DNA of 64,000 bases. Origin: Trebonia sp963811335 (lineage in GTDB: Bacteria > Actinomycetota > Actinomycetes > Streptosporangiales > Streptosporangiaceae). The DNA lies in assembly GCA_963811335.1 (NCBI GenBank), contig CAWERB010000020.1:186001-250000 (forward strand), written 5' to 3'. The translations under genes were made by a program, and so were the position numbers. Within the stretch, counting starts at the first letter, position 1. Every line of letters starts with the position of its first letter. The notes below the pieces were generated by a model. The model was not told where the DNA came from and ran no database searches. It saw nothing but the letters and a program-made list of their open reading frames with translations. Positions 36,135-44,785 of this stretch are shown piece after piece.

Positions 36135-36517
36135 GTGTTTGACCTTTCGCTGACCAAGCTGCTGGTCCTCGCGGTGATCGCGCTCGTCGTCTTCGGCCCG
36201 CACGAGCTGCCGAAGATCGCGCAGCAGGCGGGCCGCGCGCTGCGCGACCTGCGGCGCATCGCGGAGGGCGCGAAGGCGGACCTGCGCGAGGGACTCGGCC
36301 CGGAGTTCCAGGACTTCGACTTCGAGGACCTGAACCCGCGCAGGTTCGTACAGAAGCACCTGCTCGATGACGTGACCGACATGGCAGAGCAGACGCGACA
36401 GTCGTTCGGCGAGATCACGCAGCGCGCCGGACGCCGCGATGGCGGCCACGGCGCTGCGCCGCCCGCACTACCCTGCTCGACGGTGAGGACCCGCCGTTCG
36501 ACCTTGAGGCCACCTGA
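36135..36517 (+). CDS. tatB: Sec-independent translocase protein TatB, C-terminal frameshift
   Basis: Component of the twin-arginine export machinery. N-terminal membrane helix MFDLSLTKLLVLAVIALVVF is followed by the invariant GP and an amphipathic helix (ELPKIAQQAGRALRDLRRIA). One base is missing near 36472; the restored end LLDGEDPPFDLEAT with TGA 36515-36517 is typical of actinobacterial TatB. GTG 36135. It follows the sigE operon as in M. tuberculosis (Rv1224). Confidence 0.9.
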
Positions 36518-36537
36518 CCCGGTTACCGGGTCAGGTG
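36511..36537. terminator. Bidirectional terminator between tatB and mrp
   Basis: Perfect 12-base stem CACCTGACCCGG (36511-36522) with CCGGGTCAGGTG (36526-36537) and loop TTA, overlapping the corrected tatB stop and 13 bases from the mrp stop. It serves both convergent transcripts. Confidence 0.8.
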
Positions 36538-36549
36538 ACCACGGCCCGG

Positions 36550-37689
36550 CTACCGCGGGCTGAGGGTCAGCATCCGGCCGGCCAGGCCGCGGCCCTTGCT
36601 CGCCAGCGACTCGGCCATCTTGATCAGCTGCACCGAGGCCGGGGCCGACGGGTCGGCGAGCACCAGCGGGGTGCCGCTGTCACCGCCTTCGCGGAGCCTG
36701 ACGTCCAGCGGTACCTGGCCGAGTAGCGGCACTTCCACCCCGGTGAGCTGGGTAAGAGCCGTGGCGACGCTCTCACCGCCACCCGATCCGAAGACGTCCA
36801 TCGCCTCGCCGCAGTGCGGGCAGAGCAGGTACGACATGTTCTCGATCACGCCGACGACGCGCTGGTGGGTCTGGGTGACCAGCGTTCCCGCGCGCTTGGC
36901 CACCTCGGCGGCGGCCACCTGCGGTGTGGTAACGATCACAAGCTCCGCGCCGGGCACGAGCCGGGCGAGCGACAACGCGACGTCGCCGGTTCCCGGCGGC
37001 ATGTCGATGAGCAGGTAGTCCAGGTCGCCCCAGTAGAAGTCGGCGAGGAACTGCTCAAGGAGCCGGTGCAGGATAGGGCCGCGGATCGGGAGCGCGTCCT
37101 GGCCGGGCGGCTTGAGCATCCCCGCGGAGATTACCTTCACGCCCTTCGCGGCGGGCGGCATGATCATGTCCTGGACCTTGGTGGGCACCCCGGTGACGCC
37201 GAGCATCCGCGGCACAGAGTGCCCGTAGATGTCGGCGTCGATCAGCGCCACCTTGTGCCCCGCCGCGGCGAGCGCGGCCGCCAGGTTCACCGTGACCGAC
37301 GACTTGCCGACCCCGCCCTTGCCGCTGACGATGGCATACACCTTGGTCAGTGAGGACGGCTGCGCGAACGGTATCACCCGCTCCGGTGCCCCGCCGCGGA
37401 GCGTGGCCTGCAGGTCCTTGCGCTGCTCCTCGCCCATCACGTCAAGCTCGACCCGCACCCCGGTCACGCCGGCCAGCGGCGCCACCGCGCCGGTGACCCG
37501 GGAGGTGATGGTGTCGCGCATCGGGCAGCCCGCCACGGTCAGGTAGACGCCGACGGCGACCAGCCCGTCGGCGCCGATTTCGACGGACTTGACCATGCCG
37601 AGCTCGGTGATCGGGCGGCCGATTTCTGGGTCGTTGACGCCAGCCAGCGCGGTCAGCACCTGCTCGCGAGTGGGAAGCGGGGAGCTCAT
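36550..37689 (-). CDS. mrp: Mrp/ApbC iron-sulfur cluster carrier ATPase
   Basis: P-loop ATPase that binds and transfers Fe-S clusters. N-terminal DUF59/MIP18 domain (VNDPEIGRPITELGMVKSVE; TVAGCPMRDTI), deviant Walker A SGKGGVGKSSVTVNLAAALA at about residue 120, DMPPGTGDVALSLA, and the cluster-binding CPHC near residue 285. 379 aa, intact. Convergent with tatB exactly as Rv1229c relative to Rv1224. Confidence 0.94.
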   Translation of the reverse strand: MSSPLPTREQVLTALAGVNDPEIGRPITELGMVKSVEIGADGLVAVGVYLTVAGCPMRDTITSRVTGAVAPLAGVTGVRVELDVMGEEQRKDLQATLRGGAPERVIPFAQPSSLTKVYAIVSGKGGVGKSSVTVNLAAALAAAGHKVALIDADIYGHSVPRMLGVTGVPTKVQDMIMPPAAKGVKVISAGMLKPPGQDALPIRGPILHRLLEQFLADFYWGDLDYLLIDMPPGTGDVALSLARLVPGAELVIVTTPQVAAAEVAKRAGTLVTQTHQRVVGVIENMSYLLCPHCGEAMDVFGSGGGESVATALTQLTGVEVPLLGQVPLDVRLREGGDSGTPLVLADPSAPASVQLIKMAESLASKGRGLAGRMLTLSPR

Positions 37690-37769
37690 GGCTACATGCT
37701 ATGTGCTCAAGGGAACGACCCCCTGCCCGGCGGCCCGCGGCTCTCCGGTCACCGGGCTGAGAGAAGGCT

Positions 37770-37802
37770 GAGTGGGGCACCGTGCTTCACGGTGCCCCAC
37801 TC
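37770..37802. terminator. Strong hairpin terminator after the phosphoesterase gene
   Basis: Fifteen-base perfect stem GAGTGGGGCACCGTG (37770-37784) with CACGGTGCCCCACTC (37788-37802), tri-base loop CTT. It lies 27 bases beyond the stop of the minus-strand phosphoesterase gene and upstream of mrp. No T run on the minus strand. Confidence 0.8.
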
Positions 37803-37829
37803 GATTTCAAGCGGTCCGGTGACTGGCTG

Positions 37830-39648
37830 CTACCAGACTGGTTCCCCGGTCACCGGGTTGAGGAAGAGCTTGCCCCGCCCGTCGTCCCCGACGCCGTGCT
37901 TCCTGAAGTCGAACATGCTGCTCAGGCTGCCCGAGATCGAGTCGAAGCTGCCGGAAATGGCCGGCAGGCCCCAGTTATCCTCGATGAACTTGGTGATCGA
38001 GGCCTGGTTGGTCTTCGTGTGGTCGACGAAGTTGGACTTCGCCCAGGGCGAGATGACAACCAGCGGCAGCCGCGGGCCGAGGCCGCAGCGGCCTTGCTCG
38101 CCCGCCAGCGGGGTGCCGGTGCCGCACGCGCCGGGCCCGGTGAGGGCGTCACCAACCGAGGTGGACGGGTTGGTCACACCGGAGTACGCGTGGTCGTACC
38201 AGCCGTCGGAGTCGTCATAGGAGATGACGACCGCGGTGTTCTTCCAGTCCGGGGTCTTCTCCAGCGCGTTGATCTCGTTGGTGACCCAGTACTGCTCGTC
38301 GAGCGGGTCGGAGTAGCCAGCGTGCCCGTCCGCCCAGCCCGGCGCCTTGAGGAACGACACCGCGGGTAGTGCCGACGGCGGCAGTTCGCCCTTGCCGATC
38401 GCCGCGACCAGCTGGTCGAAGTCGCTCGAGTCGTACTGGTGGTTCGGCGTGTTGAACTGCGGCACGCCGCCGGCGTAGGACTGGGTGTCGGTGCCGATCG
38501 ACTTCAGCCCGGCGAGCGTGTCCTGACCGGATGCGCTGGTCGGGATGGTCAGGTGGTGCGGGTTGGCGGTCGAGGCGTAGTACTGGAACGGCTCGTGGTG
38601 CGGGATGTAGTCGTCCTTGTACCCGTACTGACCGGTCCCGGTGCCGAGCGAAGCCGGCAGCTTAGCGCCGACCGGGGTAACCGCGTCGCAGATGCCTTGG
38701 TTGGAGGCGTGCGTGCCCGCGATCAGCGAGGCACCCAGGGTCTTGAACTGGTCCGGGACGAACGTCGAGGTGGGCTGGGTGACGCTGATGTCCGTGAGCG
38801 CCGTGGCGTACGGCGTCGACGGCCGGAAGCCGCCCTGGAACCAGCCCCAGGACAGGCCCTCGGCGTTGAGCAGGTCACCGACGTTCTGGCCGGACATCGC
38901 CACGGCGTCGCGGGTGGAGCAGTCGTCGTAGTACGGCTGCGCGTCGGAGGTCAGCGAGAACCCGCCCTTGCCGTCCGCGGTCACGTCGGCGTTGGGCCCG
39001 GTGCTCGACGGGTTGTTCGCGGTGTGGGTCATGTCCACGCCGCCGGTGTCACCGGAGACCAGGTTGATCGCGCCGGGCGACGACGGGCCGAACGTGGTCC
39101 CGTAGGAGTTGTCCGACATGGCGAAGTGCTGCGCGTAGTTCCACAGCGCGGTGACGGTGTTGCCGTCGTAGTAGTTCATCACCGTGCTCTTGGCGCAAGC
39201 CCCGCCCTCCGGGGTCTTGCTCGTGCCGTTACCGAGGGTGGCGAGGAACTTGTCCATCGCCCCGTTGTCGAAGGCGGCCTGCTCATCGGTGTAGTTGTGA
39301 TCCTGGTCGCAGGTGAGCACGTCGTTGACGTTGCCTGGGCTCAGCCGCTGCGGGTTCACGCCGTTGGGGTTGCTGGTGAGCAGCGCGGGCGTCAGCCCGC
39401 TGACCGTCGGAGTGCCCCGCTTCGCGCTGAACGGGGAGCCCCCCTGGCCGGTGGCGCTCGGATAGGTGCCGAAGTAGTGGTCAAACGACACGTTCTCCTG
39501 GTAGATCACCACCAGGTGCTTGATCGGAGTCGAGGTGCCGGGCTTCGGCAGACGCCGTCGCCCCGGTTGCCGCCGTTGCGGCCGCACCGCCTGCGACAAG
39601 GGCGGCCGTCGCGGCGAGCACGGAGGCTCTCCGCCAGGACATTCGCAT
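37830..39648 (-). CDS. Secreted phosphoesterase (phospholipase C / acid phosphatase family), signal-peptide frameshift
   Basis: Phosphoesterase-family enzyme of the bacterial phospholipase C/AcpA type. ATG 39648, after GGAGGA (39654-39659), opens a signal peptide MRMSWRRASVLAATAALVAG with an RR pair compatible with Tat export; a frame change near 39540 joins it to the mature start. Core motifs: YQENVSFDHYFGTYP (metal/nucleophile region), SDNSYGTTFGPSSPGAINLV, VVISYDDSDGWYDHAYSG, and LVVISPWAKSNFVDH. About 605 aa. The exact lipid or phosphomonoester substrate cannot be told. Alone between terminators. Confidence 0.87.
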
Positions 39649-39849
39649 AGTTCCTCCAGGAGACGTGAAGCAGGTTCGAAGCTGACGATCGCGATGCTAG
39701 GTGCCGTGCTGGTGAACAAACGATTGCACCGAGTCAAATTTGGCCATAACAGCGGGAACCGGGAGCTGGCGGTGGGCCGGCGCCGGACAGCGCGATTAAG
39801 GGACTCCGAACGTCAGGTGGCTTCGCCTGATTCGTTAGTCTCCACCCTT

Positions 39850-41763
39850 ATGGACATCGCCAGCGCAGTCAGCGGGTACCGGCCGCGAAGGTCGTGCATG
39901 TCGGTGCCCGCGAGCAGCGAGCGGTTCATCGCCAAGGCGCGCGGCCTGCCCGTCGACGAGGTGATGCTCGACCTCGAGGACTCGGTCGCGCCCGACGAGA
40001 AGCCCGGGGCGCGCCGGCTCGCGGTGGCGGCGCTCGGCGCGGGCGGCTGGGACGGCAAGCTGATGGCGGTGCGGGTCAACGACGCGACGACCGCGTGGGC
40101 CTACCAGGACGTCATCGCCGTGACGGAGGGTGCCGGGGGAGCGGTCGACTCGCTGATCCTGCCCAAGGTGAGCGACCCGGCCGCCGTCGTCTGGCTCGAC
40201 GTGCTGCTCGGCCAGCTCGAGGGTTCCGCCGGGCTTGAACCGGGGCGCATCGGCATCGAGGCGCAGATCGAGGACGCCGCGGGCCTGGCGGCAGTCGAGG
40301 CGATCGCCGCGGCCTCGCCCCGGCTGACCGCCCTGGTGTTCGGGCCTGCCGACTTCATGGCCTCGATCGGGATGCGCTCGCTCACGGTGGGCGGGCAGCC
40401 GGAGGGGTACGCCTTCGACGCGCATCACTACCCGCTGATGCGGATGCTCGTCGCCGCGAAGTCGCGCGGCCTGCAGGCGATCGACGGCCCGTACGCCAAG
40501 ATTCACGATGCGGACGGGCTGCGCGCCGCCGCGAGCGGCGCCGCCGCCCTGGGCTACGACGGCAAGTGGGTGCTGCATCCGGCCCAGGTGGACATCGTCA
40601 ACGCGGCGTTCACGCCGCCGCCCGCTGACTACGCGCGGGCGGTGCGCATCCTCGACGCCTACCAGCGGGCCACGTCGGTGGACCGGCGCGGCGCGGTCAT
40701 GCTTGACGGCGAGATGATCGACGAGGCGTCGCGCAAGCTGGCACTTGCCATCGTCGCGAAGGGCCAGGCCGCAGGGCTGTTACCGCCCGGGGGGACGACC
40801 CCCCGTACCCCCCGGTGTCCTCGCGCGGCGGCCCGATGGCATAAACCGCCATCGTATCGGGCCGCCGCGCTGCGGCAGGACCGCGGTGATCTATCGCCCG
40901 TATCGGGCCGCCGCGCTGCGGCGGGACCGCGGGGATCTCACTGGTCCCTTCTCTCAGTTCGTGACGCGCGTGTGGCCGTGACGGGCATGGGTAGGTACTT
41001 CTGCATCGTGGTGATGAGAGCGGTATGCCCGCGTTGCCAAAGGCCAGCGCATGCTCCGACGGCGTGGTCGAGCGCGTGGCAGTGTGAGGTGCACGGCGAG
41101 ATCCAGCCGCTGGCCCTGGCCAGGCTGCCCACCGTGGACGGCCTGCGCGCCCTGGTGCGCCAGGCTCGGGTACCGGTTTGGCTGCCGTGGCCGCTGCCGC
41201 CCGGCTGGCTGGTCAGCGGCTTCACCGGGGCCGGCGACGAGCGCACGGGGGCCAGGGCCTCCGCCGTGTCGCTGTCCGGCCCCAACCCGCTCGGCGGCCC
41301 GGCCGACATGCTGATCATCGCCGAGGAGCCCGGGGTGGGCCTCGGAGCGGGGCTGGCCGGCCTGCCTGGACCCGATCCCGGCGACGATTTCGGGGCGAGC
41401 CAGCCGAACGCGACCGTCGAGGTCGGTAACCACGACGCACCGCTGTGGCTGGTGGAATCGGACGGCAAGGCGGTCTTCGTGGGCGAGGTGGAGGCGAACT
41501 GGGTGTGGGTGGTGCTGTGGCCGGACACCGCGGGGACGCTGCTATTCGAGCCGTTGCCGCTGCGCGACCTGCGTGATCACACGCAGGAGATCGACGTGCC
41601 GTTCGGCGCTCTTTCCCCGCGCCTGCCGTTATCCCCCGGGGGGACGACCCCCCGTACCCCCGTTGCGCGCCCGATGGCAAGCCATCGTACCGGGCGCGCG
41701 CGTCCTTTCCAGGTGTACGGGGGCTACGATGGCGCCCGTGCGTATCGACCTGCACGTTCATAG
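39850..41763 (+). CDS. HpcH/HpaI-family CoA lyase, frame running on into a DUF6758 protein
   Basis: Residues 1-310 form a citrate lyase beta/malyl-CoA lyase-type aldolase: CMSVPASSERFIAKARGLPV, EVMLDLEDSVAPDEKPGARR, LILPKVSDPAAV, IEAQIEDAAGLAAVEAIAAA (metal-binding Glu), ALVFGPADFMASIGMR, YDGKWVLHPAQVDIVNAAF. These cleave or form beta-hydroxyacyl-CoA. The lyase should end near 40780 (KGQAAGLLP), but the frame stays open through a palindromic repeat (40783-40950) into the DUF6758 protein and stops at 41763. Either the repeat replaced the lyase stop, a base error removed it, or the fusion is real. ATG 39850. Confidence 0.8.
   Translation: MDIASAVSGYRPRRSCMSVPASSERFIAKARGLPVDEVMLDLEDSVAPDEKPGARRLAVAALGAGGWDGKLMAVRVNDATTAWAYQDVIAVTEGAGGAVDSLILPKVSDPAAVVWLDVLLGQLEGSAGLEPGRIGIEAQIEDAAGLAAVEAIAAASPRLTALVFGPADFMASIGMRSLTVGGQPEGYAFDAHHYPLMRMLVAAKSRGLQAIDGPYAKIHDADGLRAAASGAAALGYDGKWVLHPAQVDIVNAAFTPPPADYARAVRILDAYQRATSVDRRGAVMLDGEMIDEASRKLALAIVAKGQAAGLLPPGGTTPRTPRCPRAAARWHKPPSYRAAALRQDRGDLSPVSGRRAAAGPRGSHWSLLSVRDARVAVTGMGRYFCIVVMRAVCPRCQRPAHAPTAWSSAWQCEVHGEIQPLALARLPTVDGLRALVRQARVPVWLPWPLPPGWLVSGFTGAGDERTGARASAVSLSGPNPLGGPADMLIIAEEPGVGLGAGLAGLPGPDPGDDFGASQPNATVEVGNHDAPLWLVESDGKAVFVGEVEANWVWVVLWPDTAGTLLFEPLPLRDLRDHTQEIDVPFGALSPRLPLSPGGTTPRTPVARPMASHRTGRARPFQVYGGYDGARAYRPARS
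40783..40870. repeat. Two-module palindromic repeat, copy 1
   Basis: Module A, CGCCCGGGGGGACGACCCCC and following CGTACCCCCC (40785-40813), is itself palindromic. Module B is a long hairpin: GCGCGGCGGCCCGATGGC (40823-40840), loop ATAAACC, and right arm beginning GCCATCG and ending CGGGCCGCCGCGC (40848-40870) with a TAT bulge. The same two modules in the same order recur at 41633-41699. Confidence 0.75.
40853..40938 (+). repeat. 40-base tandem duplication
   Basis: Two direct copies, 40853-40892 and 40899-40938, each beginning CGTATCGGGCCGCCGCGCTG and differing at two positions. They extend the right arm of the module B hairpin, so the hairpin arm has been duplicated. Confidence 0.75.
41014..41763 (+). 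CDS. DUF6758 family protein
   Basis: Matches the actinobacterial DUF6758 pattern: MRAVCPRCQRPAHAPTAWSS, then AWQCEVHGEIQPLA (two CxxC/CxxH pairs, likely a zinc ribbon), VPVWLPWPLPPGWLVSGFTG, PNPLGGPADMLIIAEEPGVG, NWVWVVLWPDTAGTLLFEP and FGALSPRL, which is the usual family end. ATG 41014 is the likely native start if it is not fused to the CoA lyase. The last 45 residues are encoded by repeat copy 2 and may not be native. It overlaps the PHP gene. Unknown function. Confidence 0.72.
   Translation: MRAVCPRCQRPAHAPTAWSSAWQCEVHGEIQPLALARLPTVDGLRALVRQARVPVWLPWPLPPGWLVSGFTGAGDERTGARASAVSLSGPNPLGGPADMLIIAEEPGVGLGAGLAGLPGPDPGDDFGASQPNATVEVGNHDAPLWLVESDGKAVFVGEVEANWVWVVLWPDTAGTLLFEPLPLRDLRDHTQEIDVPFGALSPRLPLSPGGTTPRTPVARPMASHRTGRARPFQVYGGYDGARAYRPARS
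41633..41699. repeat. Two-module palindromic repeat, copy 2
   Basis: Module A CCCCCGGGGGGACGACCCCC and CCGTACCCCC (41633-41661), followed by module B hairpin GCGCGCCCGATGGC (41665-41678), loop AA, right arm GCCATCGTACCGGGCGCGC (41681-41699) with a TAC bulge. It shares CGATGGC/GCCATCGTAYCGGGC with copy 1; the two copies bracket the DUF6758 gene. Confidence 0.75.
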
Positions 41764-42595
41764 CAGCGCGTCGGACGGCACCGACGCTCCCGCCGAGGTG
41801 ATCCGCCGCGCCGCGGCGGCCGGGCTCGACGTGCTGGCGCTGACTGACCATGACACCCAGGCGGGCGTCGCCGAGGCACGAGCCGCGCTGCCGCCTGGCC
41901 TGACCCTGCTGCCTGGCATGGAACTGTCCTGCCAGCTCGACGGCCGCAGCGTGCACCTGCTCTGCTACTTGTTCGACCCGGATGACCCGGCGCTGCGCGC
42001 CGAGACGTCGCAGGTCCGCGACGACCGCGTGTACCGCGCCCGGGCGATGACGCAGCGCCTGCGGGAACTCGGCGCCGACGTCAGCTGGGAGCAGGTCACC
42101 GCGATCGCCGGCGGCGCGGTGGTCGGCCGCCCCCACCTCGCCCGGGCCCTGGCCGCCTCCGGCGCCATCGCCGACCCGGCCGACGCGTTCACCGCGGAGT
42201 GGATCGGCGACGGCGGCCGGGCCTTCGTCGACCGGTACGCCCCTGGCCTGGCCCGCGCGGTGGGCCTGGTCCGCGCCGCGGGCGGCGTCCCGGTGCTCGC
42301 CCACCCCCGCTCGCCTGGCTACGAGATCCCCGACGCGGTCATCGCGGAGCTGGCCGGCGCGGGCCTGGCAGGCATCGAGGCCTTCCACCCGGACCACGAC
42401 GCGGCCGAACGGGACCGGCTGACCGGGCTGGCCAGGTCGCTTGGCCTGATCAGCACCGGCGGCAGCGACGACCATGGTTCCTTCATTCCCTCCGGCCGGC
42501 CCGCCGCGTCGCCCGCGGGTCACGGCCTCGGCGCCGACACGACGCCGCCGCTGGAGTACGAGCGGCTGCTCGCGCTGGCCGGGACGCGGCCGTGA
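41729..42595 (+). CDS. PHP-domain phosphoesterase
   Basis: Polymerase-and-histidinol-phosphatase domain metal phosphoesterase, like actinomycete and E. coli YciV-type proteins acting on 3',5'-nucleoside bisphosphates or short RNA. Motifs: IDLHVHSSASDGTDAPAEVI (HxH, first metal site), LALTDHDTQAGVAEA, LPGMELSC, and SLGLISTGGSDDHGSF at the end. ATG 41729 gives MAPVRIDLHVHS; GTG 41738 is an alternative. The stop overlaps marC by four bases. Confidence 0.9.
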   Translation: MAPVRIDLHVHSSASDGTDAPAEVIRRAAAAGLDVLALTDHDTQAGVAEARAALPPGLTLLPGMELSCQLDGRSVHLLCYLFDPDDPALRAETSQVRDDRVYRARAMTQRLRELGADVSWEQVTAIAGGAVVGRPHLARALAASGAIADPADAFTAEWIGDGGRAFVDRYAPGLARAVGLVRAAGGVPVLAHPRSPGYEIPDAVIAELAGAGLAGIEAFHPDHDAAERDRLTGLARSLGLISTGGSDDHGSFIPSGRPAASPAGHGLGADTTPPLEYERLLALAGTRP

Positions 42596-43197
42596 CGTTC
42601 TTCTTCCAGGCGTTCGTCACGCTGTTCGTGATCATCGACCCGCCGGGCATCGTTCCGGTGTTCCTCGGCCTGACCAGGGGCCGCCCGGTGCGCACCAGGC
42701 GTCGTCTCGCCTGGCAGGCGGCCATCGTGGCGTTCGCGGTCATCGTCGCGTTCGCGCTGTTCGGGCGGGAGATCCTGGCCTACACGCAGGTCCAGATCGC
42801 CGCGCTTGAGGGGGCGGGCGGGCTGCTGCTCCTGCTGGTCTCGCTGCAGTTGCTGACCGGGAAGACGGACCAGCCGACCTCCGTCGAGCGCGCGAAGACC
42901 AACGTGGCGTTCGTGCCGCTCGGCACGCCGCTGCTCGCCGGGCCGGGCGCGATCGTGGCGACGATGCTGTTCGTCCAGCGCGTGGATACCCTGCTCGAGG
43001 GCGTGGCGCTGGCGCTGGCCATCCTCGCCGTCGCGGTCTGCGCCTGGGCGGTGATGCGCTTCGCCGCCGTCATCCACCGGGTGCTGACCGACAACGGGGT
43101 GGAGCTGCTGACGCGGATCGCCGGCCTGCTGCTCGCCGCGATCGCGGTCCAGCTGGTGGCGCAGTCCGCGCTGGCCTTCGCCGCCCAGGCAGCCTGA
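42592..43197 (+). CDS. MarC family integral membrane protein
   Basis: A 201-residue protein with six hydrophobic helices, beginning MTFFFQAFVTLFVIIDPPGI. The IDPPGIVPVFLGLT segment and AFVPLGTPLLAGPGAIVATM are the two MarC signature loops. Family function is unclear; the old antibiotic-resistance link of E. coli MarC has not held. GTG 42592 overlaps the PHP gene stop, so the two are cotranscribed. Confidence 0.88.
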   Translation: MTFFFQAFVTLFVIIDPPGIVPVFLGLTRGRPVRTRRRLAWQAAIVAFAVIVAFALFGREILAYTQVQIAALEGAGGLLLLLVSLQLLTGKTDQPTSVERAKTNVAFVPLGTPLLAGPGAIVATMLFVQRVDTLLEGVALALAILAVAVCAWAVMRFAAVIHRVLTDNGVELLTRIAGLLLAAIAVQLVAQSALAFAAQAA

Positions 43198-43285
43198 CCT
43201 CCCGGGCGCTCTGGCCGCGCTAAAGTGGCCGAGGGCACTATGGGTCGGCGCCTTGGACGGGCGCATTCAGGCGGAGGTGCGAGTC

Positions 43286-43903
43286 GTGGAAGCTCGGGTC
43301 GAGCGGGTGCTTGCGGACCTCGGCGAGGGCGAGGGCAGCGCGTGGCTCATCGGCGATGACGAGGAAGTGATCGTGATCGACCCGGGCGAGGACGCAGGAG
43401 CCGTCCTCAGCCAGGTCGGTGACCGCGAGATCCTCGCGGTGATCTGCACGCACGGGCACGCCAGCCACATCGCCGCCGCGGTCGGCGTCGCCGAACGGGA
43501 CGAGGCGGCGGTGGCGCTGCACCGCTCGGACCTGCTGCTGTGGCGGATGGCGCACGACGGCGCGGAACTCGAGATCGAGATGGCCGACGGCGGGCGGTTC
43601 GACGTATCTGACGTGCGGCTCGAGGTGGTGCACACGCCGGGTCACACGCCGGGCTCGGTCAGCCTCTACTGCGCGGAGCTTGAGGTCGTGTTCACCGGTG
43701 ACGCGCTGGGCGCCGGCGGTCCCGTGCCGCACGAGGGGGAGTTCCCCGACTTCGCCCGACAGCTCACCGCGATCGGCGAGCGGCTGCTCGACCTGCCGTC
43801 GCGCACGCGGGTGCTGCCCGGCCACGGCGAGGAGTTCACCATCGGCGCCGCCGCCAAGCGGTTCGACGGCTGGGTGTCGGCCGGCCCTGGCGACACCCTC
43901 TAG
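43286..43903 (+). CDS. Metallo-beta-lactamase-fold hydrolase with altered metal motif
   Basis: About 205 residues of the MBL superfamily, glyoxalase II-like: ADLGEGEGSAWLIGDDEEVI, ICTHGHASHIAAAVGVA, VVHTPGHTPGSVSLYCAELE, FTGDALGAGG and VLPGHGEEFTIG. The usual HxHxDH reads HGHASH, so the Asp of metal site 2 is Ser. GTG 43286 is favoured because GGAGG (43273-43277) sits eight bases upstream; TTG 43253 is the longest start. Seven bases separate it from the RecB-like nuclease gene. Confidence 0.82.
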   Translation: MEARVERVLADLGEGEGSAWLIGDDEEVIVIDPGEDAGAVLSQVGDREILAVICTHGHASHIAAAVGVAERDEAAVALHRSDLLLWRMAHDGAELEIEMADGGRFDVSDVRLEVVHTPGHTPGSVSLYCAELEVVFTGDALGAGGPVPHEGEFPDFARQLTAIGERLLDLPSRTRVLPGHGEEFTIGAAAKRFDGWVSAGPGDTL

Positions 43904-43909
43904 CCCGCG

Positions 43910-44785
43910 ATGGAGCAGCTCGGTTTCGAGGGGATGCCGCGGCGGCTGTACTCGTGCACGCCGACCAGGCTCGCGACGTGGCTCGACTGCCCGCGCCGCT
44001 ACCGGATGAGCTACCTGGACCGGCCTGTCCCGCCTAAGGGACCGCCATGGGCGCACAACAGCCTCGGCGCGACGGTGCACAACGCGCTGGCGGGCTGGTG
44101 GCGGCTGCCGCTGCCGCGCCGCACGGTGCAGGCCGCGGGTGAACTGGTGACGTCCGGCTGGATCACCGAGGGATTCTCCGGCGAGGCGCAGTCGGCCCGC
44201 TACCGCGACTGGGCCAGGACGCTGGTGGAGTCGTACGTCAGCGAGCTTGACCCGGCCGACGAGCCGGTCGGCGTCGAGCGCACGGTAGGGACGCGGACCG
44301 ACGCGATCGCGGTATCCGGGCGGATCGACCGCCTCGACGCCCGGCCGCGCGGCGACGGCCCAGGTGACAGTGCTGGCGGCACCGAGCTCGTCGTCGTCGA
44401 CTACAAGACCGGCCGTCACCTGCTGTCGGTGGACGATGCGCGCAGCTCGCTCGCGCTGGCGATCTACGCGCTCGCGGCCTCCCGGTCACTGCACCGCGAC
44501 TGCCGCCGCGTGGAGCTGCACCACCTGCCGTCCGGGCAGGTGCTCGCCTGGGAGCACACCGCGGAGTCGCTGCAGCGGCACCTGCGGCGGGCCGAGGACA
44601 TCGCCGCGGAGTGCGCCGAGGCGGACGAGCGGATGCGCGCCCCGCTGCCCAGGGAGAAGTACGACGAGGTGTTCCCGCCGCGGCCAGGCCCCGGCTGCGG
44701 CTGGTGCGACTACCGGCGCAGCTGCCCGGAGGGGCAGACCGCCACGGCGGCTCACCAGCCGTGGGACGCTCTCGCGCCGCTTTAG
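43910..44785 (+). CDS. RecB-like PD-(D/E)XK exonuclease with Fe-S cysteines
   Basis: A 291-residue nuclease of the RecB/Cas4-like family. SCTPTRLATWLDCPRRYRMS holds the first Cys, the catalytic core is SGRIDRLDAR with VVVDYKTGRHLLSVDD (D...DYK), and the C-terminus has CGWCDYRRSCPE, giving the four-Cys layout of an iron-sulfur nuclease. It probably degrades or processes DNA ends during repair; in actinomycetes it is a stand-alone conserved gene. Convergent overlap of four bases with the hydrolase at 44782. Confidence 0.85.
   Translation: MEQLGFEGMPRRLYSCTPTRLATWLDCPRRYRMSYLDRPVPPKGPPWAHNSLGATVHNALAGWWRLPLPRRTVQAAGELVTSGWITEGFSGEAQSARYRDWARTLVESYVSELDPADEPVGVERTVGTRTDAIAVSGRIDRLDARPRGDGPGDSAGGTELVVVDYKTGRHLLSVDDARSSLALAIYALAASRSLHRDCRRVELHHLPSGQVLAWEHTAESLQRHLRRAEDIAAECAEADERMRAPLPREKYDEVFPPRPGPGCGWCDYRRSCPEGQTATAAHQPWDALAPL

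Noticed and set aside
40853..40938. Tandem 40-base repeats as a CRISPR-like array
   Set aside because: Only two copies, a 6-base gap, and each is part of a larger hairpin arm; no cas genes.
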